Shown here one piece after another: positions 52,934 to 61,355 of a DNA stretch of 64,000 nt (its first letter is position 1; each line of letters begins with the position of its first letter). The translations under genes were made by a program, and so were the position numbers. The notes below the pieces were generated by a model. It was not told where the DNA came from, ran no database searches, and worked only from the letters and a program-made list of their open reading frames with translations. The stretch is from assembly GCA_029880265.1 (NCBI GenBank), contig JAOUOT010000012.1, forward strand, positions 1 through 64,000, given 5' to 3'. Source of the DNA: Spirochaetia bacterium (lineage in GTDB: Bacteria > Spirochaetota > Leptospiria > Turneriellales > JAOUOS01).

Positions 52934-52975
52934 CTATTTGTTTTACAACAAAATGTAAAACAAATAGAGTATAAC
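52926..52975. promoter_or_regulatory. 21-bp perfect inverted repeat overlapping the promoter
   Basis: GTTATACTCTATTTGTTTTAC (first 20 bases from 52926, ending TTTTA, then C) is exactly inverted at 52955-52975 around an 8-bp spacer. If RNA starts near 52940, only the inner seven base pairs (GTTTTAC/GTAAAAC) fold at the mRNA 5' end. The rest acts at DNA level. It lies in the 403-bp gap between divergent genes, of which the remainder shows nothing further except the ribosome site AGAGGAA before 53112. Confidence 0.65.
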
Positions 52976-53111
52976 GCTAATTTTTTAAACTATAAAAATA
53001 CCTTATTAATGAAAAATATAGTTGCCCCTGTATTTCTTGTTATAAAAAAGATATTATCAATAGGGTAAATAATAAAAAATAAATTAATAGTTATCTATAA
53101 AAGAGGAAATC

Positions 53112-54656
53112 ATGAAGAGTATCAACAGATTTAAACAAATATTGATTGTATTACTATTTATAGGCGGCCTAAATACGCTTTTTGCCTCGGCCGCCGGCAA
53201 TGGCGACACAATACCGAAGCCCCTATCGTCTTATAATGACGGCAATTTAACCGGCGTGACCGATATTTTGGTAAACCGTATAAAAGAAGAACCTTTTAAT
53301 CTTGTCGCTACGCTTATATTTCTTTTGGCAATCATTCACACTTTTATAAGCGGTAAATTTCGGGCCATCGCGCATGATTTAGAGCATCATCATAAAAAGA
53401 AAATAGAGAAAAAGCCAAAGTCTAAAGACGTAAAATATGAGAACGAAAATGCCGTAGAAGAAGAAGTCAGTTTCACCGCCGAGATAATGCACTTTTTAGG
53501 TGAAATAGAGGTGGTCTTTGGCTTATGGGTTTTAATTTTGATAGGTTCCATCTTTTTTTACTTCGACTGGCATGCCGCCATGGATTATATTTCTCACAAG
53601 GTAAACTTTACAGAGCCTATGTTTGTGGTTGTAATAATGGCGCTTGCTTCAACAAGACCTGTTTTAAGACTATCAGAGCAAAGCCTTGAAATCGTCTCTA
53701 GATTAGGCGGAGGCTCTGCGGCCGCATGGTGGTTTTCAATTCTAACGATAGGCCCCATACTTGGGTCTTTTATAACAGAGCCCGGCGCCATGACTATTTC
53801 GGCAATGCTTTTAGCGAACCAATTTTACAAAAGAAAGCCAAGCGTAAAATTTGCCTATGCCACAATTGGTCTGTTGTTTGTTAACATATCAGTAGGCGGA
53901 ACTCTTTCGCACTTTGCGGCGCCCCCCGTTTTAATGGTAGCCTCAAAATGGAACTGGGATTTAACATTCATGTTAACAAACTACGGCTGGAAAGCAATCA
54001 TAGGCATAGTAACAGCAAATACATTATATTTTTTAATCTTTCGAAACGAGTTTAAGAAATTAAGCGAACTGCCCAAATGGGACGTTACAAAAGCTGTATC
54101 TATTAAATGGGAAGAAAGACCTGACCCTATACCGACATGGGTTACTTTGATTCACTTATTTTTTCTTGGTTGGACAGTTTTTACCGCCCATTATCCCCCT
54201 CTTTTTATAGGAGGGTTTTTATTGTTTTTAGGGTTCGCTCAGGCAACCATACATCATCAAAACAGAGTCGACTTAAAACCCCCTCTTCTTGTAGGTTTTT
54301 TTCTCGCCGGGTTAGTTATTCACGGCGGATTGCAGGGCTGGTGGATAGCCCCGGTACTTGGCAGTCTAGACGAAATTTCTTTAATGCTAGGGGCCACGGT
54401 ACTTACCGCCTTTAACGATAATGCGGCAATCACCTATTTAAGTACGCTCGTTCCAAATTTTTCAGATATTATGAAATATGCAGTTGTAGCGGGCGCCGTT
54501 ACCGGCGGCGGGCTTACCGTAATCGCGAACGCGCCAAACCCCGCCGGTCAAAGCATTTTATCAAAATATTTTGAACTAGGGGTCTCGCCCGCGAAACTGG
54601 CGTTGGGTGCGTTTATCCCAACAATTATTATGGGGTTGGCTTTTATGCTTTTATAA
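53112..54656 (+). CDS. Putative Na+/H+ antiporter (Na_H_antiport_3 family)
   Basis: The 514-residue membrane protein has an N-terminal signal-like helix, a charged loop rich in H and K (DLEHHHKKKIEKKPKSK), and about eleven helices. LGGGSAAAWWFSILTIGPIL, FITEPGAMTISAMLLANQFY, GTLSHFAAPPVLMVASKW and AFNDNAAITYLSTLVPNF fit this ion-transporter family, whose sodium/proton exchange is predicted rather than proven for most members. AGAGGAA precedes the ATG. It is followed after 3 bp by a nucleotidyltransferase gene. Confidence 0.85.
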   Translation: MKSINRFKQILIVLLFIGGLNTLFASAAGNGDTIPKPLSSYNDGNLTGVTDILVNRIKEEPFNLVATLIFLLAIIHTFISGKFRAIAHDLEHHHKKKIEKKPKSKDVKYENENAVEEEVSFTAEIMHFLGEIEVVFGLWVLILIGSIFFYFDWHAAMDYISHKVNFTEPMFVVVIMALASTRPVLRLSEQSLEIVSRLGGGSAAAWWFSILTIGPILGSFITEPGAMTISAMLLANQFYKRKPSVKFAYATIGLLFVNISVGGTLSHFAAPPVLMVASKWNWDLTFMLTNYGWKAIIGIVTANTLYFLIFRNEFKKLSELPKWDVTKAVSIKWEERPDPIPTWVTLIHLFFLGWTVFTAHYPPLFIGGFLLFLGFAQATIHHQNRVDLKPPLLVGFFLAGLVIHGGLQGWWIAPVLGSLDEISLMLGATVLTAFNDNAAITYLSTLVPNFSDIMKYAVVAGAVTGGGLTVIANAPNPAGQSILSKYFELGVSPAKLALGAFIPTIIMGLAFMLL

Positions 54657-54659
54657 AAA

Positions 54660-55664
54660 ATGTCTATAAAATGCTTAATACCGGCCGCAGGCACAGGAAC
54701 CCGTATGCGGCCTTTTACGCACAGTCTCCCGAAGGCTATGCTGCCAGTAGCGGGAAAACCGGCTGTTTATCATATTATCGACGTAGTTAAAGAAGCAGGG
54801 GTTTCTGATTTTGTCATTATCACCGGATACTTGTGTCATTTAATGGAATCAGAAATTTTAAAGGCATACCCGCAATTAAACATAGAATTTGTCAGGCAAA
54901 AAGAACAAAAAGGACTGGGCCACGCATGCTATATGGCCAAAGAAAAATTCTCTGAGAATGACGGTCTTTTAATCATCTACGGAGATACCTTGTTTAAAGC
55001 AGATTTGAATAAAATGTTAAACTCTGAAAAACCGGTAATCGGCGTTTACGAGGTAGAAGACGCCAGAAGATTTGGCGTTGTTATTCTTGATGAAAACAAA
55101 GAAAATATTACAGACTTTATTGAAAAACCCGAAATTCCTCCTACAAATCTTGTGATACCCGGTGTAAATTATTTTCCTAAGGCAGGCTCTTTATTTAACG
55201 CTCTTAAGCATATTATTGAAAATAATATTAAATCTAAAAACGAATTTCAAATTACAGACGCTTTCGCGCATATGATTAAAAATGAAAATATACAAATGAC
55301 CTATCAAAAAATTGACGCATGGTTCGACACGGGAACCCTTGACGAGATGCTGGCAAGTAACAAAAAAATTCTACAAACAAACGGTAATTTCAATTCGGCT
55401 CAAACAGATAACGCAAAAATTAATGAACCTGTTTACATCGCTAAAAATGTTCGAATACTTAACTCTGAAATAGGGCCTTTCGCGAGTATCGCAGAGGGCT
55501 CTGTAATAGAAGACAGCGTCATAAATTCTTCAATCATTGATATCAATTCAGAAATTAAAAACTCTAAAATAGAAGAAAGCATTCTGGGCAGAAATGTTCA
55601 CCTTAAAAATTTTCAAGGGAAAATTCTTTTAGGAGACAACGGCCGCATTGTCTGCGACGAATAG
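54660..55664 (+). CDS. Sugar-1-phosphate nucleotidyltransferase with left-handed beta-helix tail
   Basis: The N-terminal 230 residues are an RmlA/GlmU-type pyrophosphorylase: LIPAAGTGTRMRPFTHSLPK (signature GxGTRxxPxTxxxPK), IIYGDTLFKADL, FGVVILDENKENITDFIEKP and DAWFDTGTLDEML. About 90 C-terminal residues contain hexapeptide-like turns (NVRILNSEIGPFASIAEGSV) of a beta-helix. It most resembles long-type glucose-1-phosphate thymidylyltransferases, so it supplies a nucleotide sugar for surface glycans. The exact sugar is not determinable. Confidence 0.85.
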   Translation: MSIKCLIPAAGTGTRMRPFTHSLPKAMLPVAGKPAVYHIIDVVKEAGVSDFVIITGYLCHLMESEILKAYPQLNIEFVRQKEQKGLGHACYMAKEKFSENDGLLIIYGDTLFKADLNKMLNSEKPVIGVYEVEDARRFGVVILDENKENITDFIEKPEIPPTNLVIPGVNYFPKAGSLFNALKHIIENNIKSKNEFQITDAFAHMIKNENIQMTYQKIDAWFDTGTLDEMLASNKKILQTNGNFNSAQTDNAKINEPVYIAKNVRILNSEIGPFASIAEGSVIEDSVINSSIIDINSEIKNSKIEESILGRNVHLKNFQGKILLGDNGRIVCDE

Positions 55665-55669
55665 TTAAG

Positions 55670-56209
55670 TCATGAAAACGGAATATAACTGCCGTCTTTT
55701 GAAAGATAAAGAACCGGCGCCTTGGTTTCTGAAATATAAGTAAATTTATCAAGAGCCTGAAAATATTTTTCGTATTTATTTAGCATTGAGATCTTAAATT
55801 TTCTTGCGATTGTCCAGTGAGGTATGAAACTTTCAGTTTTTCTAAAAATAAATTCTTTTGGCAAATCGCCCAGTTGATTTTCTATTATTTTCTGAATACT
55901 AAAAACCTGCTCTGAAGTTTCTTTCAAATACAGTACCTGCGCCCTGTAAAAATAAGCGAAACCCGAAATTATAGAGCTTATATTGTTTGAAAGATTTTTT
56001 TTAAATAATTTTTTTTCCACGATTTCGCCCAACAATTTAAACTCGGTAATTGTCAATGCGGGCCAGAAAACAAGGGTCAAATGAATTTTTTCATAAATTA
56101 CCCACCTGAGGGGAGGTTTTTCTTTTCCTCTTTGAAAAGCTTTCATCTTTTCAGAAAGCCCCAAAGGCGAAGGCAAGGCTAAAAAAACACGATATCTTTT
56201 TTCATCCAT
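55670..56209 (-). CDS. thpR: RNA 2',3'-cyclic phosphodiesterase (2H family)
   Basis: Two HxTx motifs define the 2H fold: KIHLTLVFW near residue 40 and PHWTIARKF near 145 (from ATG 56209). I use MDEKRYRVFLALPSP as start because family members begin at this strand; a TTG at 56239 is in frame but adds a hydrophobic leader. The enzyme hydrolyses 2',3'-cyclic phosphates or ligates tRNA halves in vitro. It is convergent with the nucleotidyltransferase gene and lies just downstream of the broken thiD. Confidence 0.88.
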   Translation of the reverse strand: MDEKRYRVFLALPSPLGLSEKMKAFQRGKEKPPLRWVIYEKIHLTLVFWPALTITEFKLLGEIVEKKLFKKNLSNNISSIISGFAYFYRAQVLYLKETSEQVFSIQKIIENQLGDLPKEFIFRKTESFIPHWTIARKFKISMLNKYEKYFQALDKFTYISETKAPVLYLSKDGSYIPFS

Positions 56210-56235
56210 AAAATTTACAAACAAAAAGATTAAAA

Positions 56236-57056
56236 TCAAGAAAAATGGCTCATCAGGCCAAACCCGTCTGAAGAAGGAAAATGCGCGGTTTTTATTAGTC
56301 TTCTAACATACTCTTTAGCTTTTTTAACCGACTCTGGCATCGTTTTATTCTGCGCCAATAACGCGGCAACTGCAGACGCAAAAGTACATCCGGTGCCATG
56401 CACATTTCTTACGCTGAGTCGTTTTGATTTTTCACAGTAAATGCGATTTCCGTCAAAATAAATATCCGTCGCTGTTTCTTCTTTAAGATGACCGCCCTTT
56501 ATAACAACCCACTTTGATCCGAAATCTTTGATTTTATAAGCGGCTTCTTTCATTTCTTCGACCGTCTTAATTTCTTTTTTAACCAAGAACGAAGCCTCTT
56601 CAACATTAGGAGTAACAACCTCCGCTAAAGGGAATAGCTCTCGTACCATTTTCTCGACGGCTTTTTTGCTTAAAAGCCGTTTGCCGCTCCCTGAAATCAT
56701 CACAGGATCAACTACCAGTTTCTTAAAATTAAACTTATGATATGCATTAATAATTTTTCGATTATTTTCTCGTTAACAAGCATTCCTGTTTTGACGGCGT
56801 CGATATTAAAGTCTTTCGCAACGGCATCTATTTGCTTAAAAACAAACGCCGGCGAAACATCGTATATCTCTTTTACTTTTTTCGTGTTTTGAGCGGTTAA
56901 AGCGGTAATGGCCGATAATCCAAGACAATCAAATGCCGCGAAGGTTTTTAAATCGGCCTGTATTCCGGCGCCGCCGCTGGAATCAGAGCCTGCGACGGTT
57001 AAGACTGCCGGTATCTTTTCATGTTTCTTGTCAGATATCATGTGTAAAAAGGTCAT
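56236..57056 (-). pseudogene. thiD: Hydroxymethylpyrimidine (phosphate) kinase, single frameshift
   Basis: The 5' part (57056-56712) reads [20 protein letters not shown] and VKTGMLVNEKIIEKLL and then goes out of frame. The 3' part (from about 56750 to 56236) continues as NAYHKFNFKKLVVDPVMISG, TPNVEEASFLVKK, WVVIKGGHLKEE and NVHGTGCTFASAVAALL. Together they are a full-length ThiD. A single missing base in TTATTAAT near 56748-56754, where TTAATTAAT would restore KLINAYH, explains the break. Either thiD is recently inactivated or this is a sequence error. ThiD makes HMP-PP for thiamine; thiG in this window is intact. Confidence 0.88.
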
Positions 57057-57266
57057 ATTAGAATAACCAAAGGAAAATGCAAATAAATATTATTTTATTA
57101 GACTTTTTTAATATTCTTTTATACATTTCATTAATATTGTAATGCTAAAATTTTCTTTATATCTATTATGAGCAAAATAACTCTCTGATAAAATATGAAT
57201 GTAAAGCTTGTTTAACAGTATTACAAAAATTCAAGAAAAATATTTCTTTAAGGAGAAAAATAAATT

Positions 57267-57698
57267 ATGAAGAAAAAAATCAAAAAACTACCGGTAATTC
57301 TAACTTTTTTTCTATTGGCGGGTTTTTACTGCAAAGGAAGCCAAACAGCCAATACAGAACAAGCTTCGCCTATGGAAATTTCTTTTGATAATTTCTTGTC
57401 AACCTACAAGAGCGACAAAAATATAAAAGTTTTAGACGTACGCGAATCTGGCGAATATGCCGCCGGACATGTACCAGGCGCAAAGTTGGCGCCTCTTTCA
57501 CAGCTAAAAAGTCCTTCTGCTGACCCCGAAAATCTCATACCTTACGCTAAAGGTGATAATATTTATGTGATTTGCAGATCGGGAAAAAGGTCAATGGCAG
57601 CGACCCAGATCATGAGAGGTTTAGGTTACACAAACGCAGTCTCTGTGCAAGGCGGCACTCTAGCATATATAAACAGCGGCAATGAGGTTGAAAAATAA
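57267..57698 (+). CDS. Rhodanese-domain lipoprotein
   Basis: The signal VILTFFLLAGFYC ends in a relaxed lipobox. The mature domain is a single rhodanese: VLDVRESGEYAAGHVPGAKL, then YVICRSGKRSMAATQIMRGL with the active-site CRSGKRS loop, and VSVQGGTLAYINSG. Such envelope rhodaneses handle sulphane sulphur or protein thiols. AAGGAG lies upstream of the ATG. Followed by a strong terminator, so monocistronic. Confidence 0.9.
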   Translation: MKKKIKKLPVILTFFLLAGFYCKGSQTANTEQASPMEISFDNFLSTYKSDKNIKVLDVRESGEYAAGHVPGAKLAPLSQLKSPSADPENLIPYAKGDNIYVICRSGKRSMAATQIMRGLGYTNAVSVQGGTLAYINSGNEVEK

Positions 57699-57728
57699 CA
57701 TTCCTTTTTTAATAATGTATTAAATAAA

Positions 57729-57764
57729 ATTGAAAATGGCGCATACGCGCCATTTTCAATTTCC
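57729..57764 (+). terminator. Rho-independent terminator after rhodanese gene
   Basis: ATTGAAAATGGCGC (57729-57742), loop ATAC, and GCGCCATTTTCAAT (57747-57760) form a 14-bp perfect stem. It starts 31 bp after the stop; a short T tract begins the 3' side but is interrupted by C. Confidence 0.75.
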
Positions 57765-57900
57765 CCCCTCTTTTCTTCAAAATTTAGAAATAAAAAAATC
57801 AAAAATAAACTTGACGCTTTAGCTTCAATTATGAGACATAATATTTAATAAAAATATTCGGCTTATTTAGCTGAAAAAATATGCCGATATTAAATAAATA

Positions 57901-58707
57901 ATGAGCAAGACTCAAGTAATGGCAATAAACGAAATAAGAAGAGACCTAAGGCGTATTATCAAAAACAATAATGTTGCCGCCCTTAAAACGGGAACAGAAA
58001 TTGAAGACATGGGCCTAGATGAAATTCTTTTTTTTAGAAAGATTTCTGAGAATATTATGCCTCTTATCGTTAAAATAGGGGGCCCTGAGGCAAGGCAAGA
58101 TATTAGAACCTGCTTAAAAGCCGATGTAGACTGTATTTTGGCCCCGATGGTAGAAACGGTATATGCGTTAAGAAACTTTATTGAATCGGTACATGAAATT
58201 TCGGCTGAATACAAAAAGCCGATTCCTAAATTAGCCATGAACTTAGAAAGCATTACGGCATACAATAACCTTGATTTAATGATTGACTCAACTGTATTTA
58301 AGTACTTATATCAAGTAACTATCGGCAGGGGTGATTTCTCAAAAAGTATTCATCTTTCAGTTGACGACGACGAAATTATATCTCTAACGGCCAATGCAGT
58401 TAAAAAACTTAAACGATGCGGCGTCGTCACGTCTGTAGGCGGAGGGCTTAAACTCGAATCTATAGCCTCGGTTCTGCCAAAACTACCGACAGATAGAATG
58501 AATACACGTCATATCGTTATATTAAATAATAAATCTTTTCAAAAAAACCCCGTTAAAAATTTATTCGAGATATTATTATTTGAAAGGAAACTATATGAAT
58601 CAATGTGTACGATATTTCCCGAAAGAAAAAACTTTTATAAAAACAGAATTGAAATCTTAGACGCCCGTTTAGGCCCGATTAGAGCGGTATCAGCCGTAAA
58701 AAATTAA
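57901..58707 (+). CDS. HpcH/HpaI aldolase-citrate lyase-like protein
   Basis: The 268-residue protein looks like a phosphoenolpyruvate/pyruvate-type TIM barrel. AALKTGTEIEDMGLDEILFF and VDCILAPMVETVYALRNFIE carry the usual glutamates, with LAMNLESITAYNNLDLMID and QVTIGRGDFSKSI. SVGGGLKLESIASVLPKLP is near the end. The substrate is unknown. There is no recognisable Shine-Dalgarno sequence, and no pathway neighbour gives a clue. Confidence 0.7.
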   Translation: MSKTQVMAINEIRRDLRRIIKNNNVAALKTGTEIEDMGLDEILFFRKISENIMPLIVKIGGPEARQDIRTCLKADVDCILAPMVETVYALRNFIESVHEISAEYKKPIPKLAMNLESITAYNNLDLMIDSTVFKYLYQVTIGRGDFSKSIHLSVDDDEIISLTANAVKKLKRCGVVTSVGGGLKLESIASVLPKLPTDRMNTRHIVILNNKSFQKNPVKNLFEILLFERKLYESMCTIFPERKNFYKNRIEILDARLGPIRAVSAVKN

Positions 58708-58711
58708 TATT

Positions 58712-59338
58712 CTATTTGAAAATTATTGTACGGTTATTTAATTCAAAGCCGTTAAAAAGTTTTTTTAACGCCAAAGAATAAGTTTCATGTTCGGCTTTCA
58801 ATATTCTCTTAGATAATGTTTCTTCTGTATCGTCTGGCAAGATATCGACTACTTTCTGTAATACAATAGGTCCTGTGTCGCAGCCCTCGTCAATTAAATG
58901 CACCGTACATCCCGAATAACGAACGCCGTAATCTAACGCCTGTTTTTGGGCTTTTAACCCGGGAAAAGACGGCAAAAGAGCCGGATGAATATTGACGATT
59001 CTATTCTTATAATTCTCGAGAATATTTTTTCGAACAAGCCTCATATAACCGGCGCAAATAACCCATTCTACTTGCTTGTCTTTTAATACCTTTACAAGTT
59101 CGGCTTCGTATTCTTCAAATTTTAAAAACTCTTTGGGCGAAAAACTCTTGGTTTCAACGCCAAACGTTTTTGCTTTTTGAAGACCCTGCGCGTCTGCTTT
59201 ATCGCTGAAGACCATTACCGGTTTGGCTTTTAGCTTTTTTGCCTTTATATTCTTTAAGATAGCGCCCATGTTCGAGCCTCTACCCGAAATTAAAAACGCG
59301 ATTCGAGGGATTTCTTTCTTTGAGAAAATAAAATTCAT
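58712..59338 (-). CDS. purN: Phosphoribosylglycinamide formyltransferase
   Basis: PurN transfers a formyl group from 10-formyl-THF to GAR in purine synthesis. Diagnostic segments are IAFLISGRGSNMGAIL, VICAGYMRLV, IVNIHPALLPSFPGLKAQKQ (catalytic N and H), SGCTVHLIDEGCDTGPIVLQ (catalytic D). Length 208 is standard. It ends 4 bp from the convergent aldolase-like gene. Confidence 0.95.
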   Translation of the reverse strand: MNFIFSKKEIPRIAFLISGRGSNMGAILKNIKAKKLKAKPVMVFSDKADAQGLQKAKTFGVETKSFSPKEFLKFEEYEAELVKVLKDKQVEWVICAGYMRLVRKNILENYKNRIVNIHPALLPSFPGLKAQKQALDYGVRYSGCTVHLIDEGCDTGPIVLQKVVDILPDDTEETLSKRILKAEHETYSLALKKLFNGFELNNRTIIFK

Positions 59339-59358
59339 TTAAGAAACTTAAAAATAAA

Positions 59359-59832
59359 TTAATAAATAAGTTTTTCTATTCTTTGGGCGCTGCAAAATTT
59401 ATCAGCAAACGAACAGTAGTAAATAATCGCCTTAAAAGCATACTGGCCATTCTTTAGTTTTTCATTTTTAATTTCTACAGGGTCAACGCTTTCAAAGTAA
59501 TCAGAATCTTCTGACGAAATTTTGCCCTTTATTTTCTCCATTGCTTGAATTAGGGCTCCATATTTTTTAATTTTTTCGGATACTTTGTTTTCTTTTACAT
59601 GTTCGGGAGATAATTTATAGATCTCAATCTGATGAGGACCGTCTTTTTGAACGCCGTAACCTTTTTCAACCTTAAAATACAAAGTAACCTCAGAATTTTT
59701 TTTCTTAGAGTCTACATTTATAACTGACGTTCCAAAATTCCACGCTATAAAAAGAGCGAATATCAAAAAAAGACTTATAAGTCTAATGGTTCTTTTGCTT
59801 TTATTGCGATATATTTTAATAAAATTTGACAT
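59359..59832 (-). CDS. Hypothetical membrane-anchored protein
   Basis: I start at ATG 59832 (MSNFIKIYRNKSKRTIRLIS), preceded by GAGAG, not at the longer frame from 59910. One N-terminal helix (LISLFLIFALFIAWNFGTSV) anchors about 120 residues outside, rich in K and E, with two cysteines near the end (YYCSFADKFCSAQR) that could form a disulphide. I do not recognise it. It lies 20 bp upstream of purN on the same strand. Confidence 0.65.
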   Translation of the reverse strand: MSNFIKIYRNKSKRTIRLISLFLIFALFIAWNFGTSVINVDSKKKNSEVTLYFKVEKGYGVQKDGPHQIEIYKLSPEHVKENKVSEKIKKYGALIQAMEKIKGKISSEDSDYFESVDPVEIKNEKLKNGQYAFKAIIYYCSFADKFCSAQRIEKLIY

Positions 59833-59928
59833 ATTTATTCTCTCATTTTCATAACATTGATTATTAATATAAAACGATTTTGAACTTAATAACCGGCCTG
59901 TCAAGCTCAAAAAAATTGAAGCGTTAAC

Positions 59929-60080
59929 GGGGCTGTGTAATAAGTCGTATTTCGATACATTTTCTGCCGTTCATCGAGTGAAAAATGCCGAAAATCAGGC
60001 ATTTTTCGCATCGTAAGCAAAGCTGGCCGAAGGCTTATGAGGCAGAAAACACTCAATAACCGACTTATTTCACAACCCCC
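59929..60080. mobile_element. MITE-like element with 19-bp terminal inverted repeats
   Basis: GGGGCTGTGTAATAAGTCG (59929-59947) matches the inverse of 60061-60079 with two mismatches. Nested inverted repeats TTTTCTGCC/GGCAGAAAA and GAAAAATGCC/GGCATTTTTC fill the interior, so the whole 152 bp can fold into one long hairpin. No coding capacity and no clear target duplication are seen. It fills the gap between the membrane-anchored protein gene and glnII, and may also serve as a terminator for the latter. Confidence 0.65.
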
Positions 60081-60106
60081 TTCTTCTTAGAAATCTGACG
60101 CTTTAT

Positions 60107-61129
60107 TTATTTTAAAGCGTTTTTTACTGTTTTTATAATTCGCGCCGCCGCCTTGTAAGGGTCTGCATTTGAAGCGCAACGACGGTCTTCTAACCAGCCT
60201 TTCCATCCCCTTTCTACGGTGGCTATAGGAATTCGAATTGAAGCGCCTCTATCAGAGACTCCATACGAAAATTTGTTTATATGCTGGGTTTCATGAAGCC
60301 CTGTCAGCCGGTTTTCATTACCGTGCCCGTATACGTCAATATGGGCCTGAATTATCTCTTGAGAAGCGCCAAATGCCTCGCAAACCTTCTCATAAATCGC
60401 TTTATCGCCGCATTCCCTTAATACAGAATTAGAGAAATTGGCGTGCATTCCTGAACCGTTCCAGTCGCCCTCGACAGGTTTAGGATCAAGGTTTATACGA
60501 ACATTATGAACTTCGCCGATTCTTTCGAGAAGATATCTGGCAACCCATACCTGATCGCCGGCGGCTTTAGCGCCTTTGGCAAAAATCTGGTATTCCCATT
60601 GTCCCTTCATGACTTCGGCGTTTATACCTTCAATATTCAACCCAGCGTCAATGCACATATCTAAATGCTCTTCGGCAATATCGCGGCCAATATTGAACTC
60701 TGCCCCTACCGAACAGTAATATGGCCCCTGCGGCGCAGGATAATATCCCGGAGCGGGAAATCCGTATGGAGAATGCGTGTTTAAATCCCACAATACGTAT
60801 TCCTGTTCAAAACCAAACCAAAAATCGCCGTCATCATCGTCAATAGTAGCGCGGCCATTTGATACATGCGGAGTTTTATCGGGATTTAATACTTCTGTCA
60901 TCACAAGGTATCCGTCTTTTCTGCCCGGATCTGGACAAATAAACACCGGCTTAAGCAAGCAATCAGAAGACCCGCCTTCAGCCTGCCTGGTAGACGATCC
61001 GTCAAAAGACCACATTGGCGCGCTCTCAAGCTTACCGTCAAATTTATCGACAACCAAAGTTTTACTTCTCATTAACTGGGTTGGCTTGTATCCATCTAGC
61101 CATATATATTCTAATTTAGATTTACTCAA
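60107..61129 (-). CDS. glnII: Glutamine synthetase, type II (eukaryote-like)
   Basis: This 340-residue enzyme is the short GSII form: EYIWLDGYKPTQLMRSKT, MWSFDGSSTRQAEGGSSDCL, FWFGFEQEYVLWD (metal Glu), GINAEVMKGQWEYQI, GSGMHANFS, RLTGLHETQHINKFSYGVSD and SIRIPIATVERGWKGWLEDR. It makes glutamine from glutamate, ammonia and ATP. The start is TTG, with AAGGAG seven bases ahead. The promoter has a TATAAT in the centre of a dyad at 61153-61183. GSII lacks the adenylylation tyrosine of GSI, so control is probably transcriptional. Confidence 0.94.
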   Translation of the reverse strand: MSKSKLEYIWLDGYKPTQLMRSKTLVVDKFDGKLESAPMWSFDGSSTRQAEGGSSDCLLKPVFICPDPGRKDGYLVMTEVLNPDKTPHVSNGRATIDDDDGDFWFGFEQEYVLWDLNTHSPYGFPAPGYYPAPQGPYYCSVGAEFNIGRDIAEEHLDMCIDAGLNIEGINAEVMKGQWEYQIFAKGAKAAGDQVWVARYLLERIGEVHNVRINLDPKPVEGDWNGSGMHANFSNSVLRECGDKAIYEKVCEAFGASQEIIQAHIDVYGHGNENRLTGLHETQHINKFSYGVSDRGASIRIPIATVERGWKGWLEDRRCASNADPYKAAARIIKTVKNALK

Positions 61130-61152
61130 AATTTTCTCCTTTTATCTTGTTT

Positions 61153-61183
61153 TATTCATGTTGGTATTATATTAACATGAATA
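61153..61183 (-). promoter_or_regulatory. glnII promoter -10 inside an inverted repeat
   Basis: TATTCATGTT (61153-61162) and AACATGAATA (61174-61183) form a 10-bp dyad with an 11-bp centre. On the minus strand the centre contains a consensus TATAAT (61171-61166). A matching -35 is weak (TTTAAC about 20 bp upstream). A repressor on the dyad would occlude the -10. The gap 61184-61355 shows nothing else convincing. Confidence 0.5.
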
Positions 61184-61355
61184 TGATTTTTGTTAAATTA
61201 AGCCTGTAGTTAACGCCACGAAGTTACAACGCGAATTCAAGCTTTCTACTTATTATATAGCAAATTTCGTGCCAAAAGAATGAACGATATACCAGATTAC
61301 CATATAATCAACATGAATGCATTTTCGACATTGTGTTTACAAAACAAACACACTG

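Noticed and set aside
60777-61175. Plus-strand frame of 132 codons opposite glnII
   Set aside because: Antisense to highly conserved glutamine synthetase motifs and without a ribosome site.
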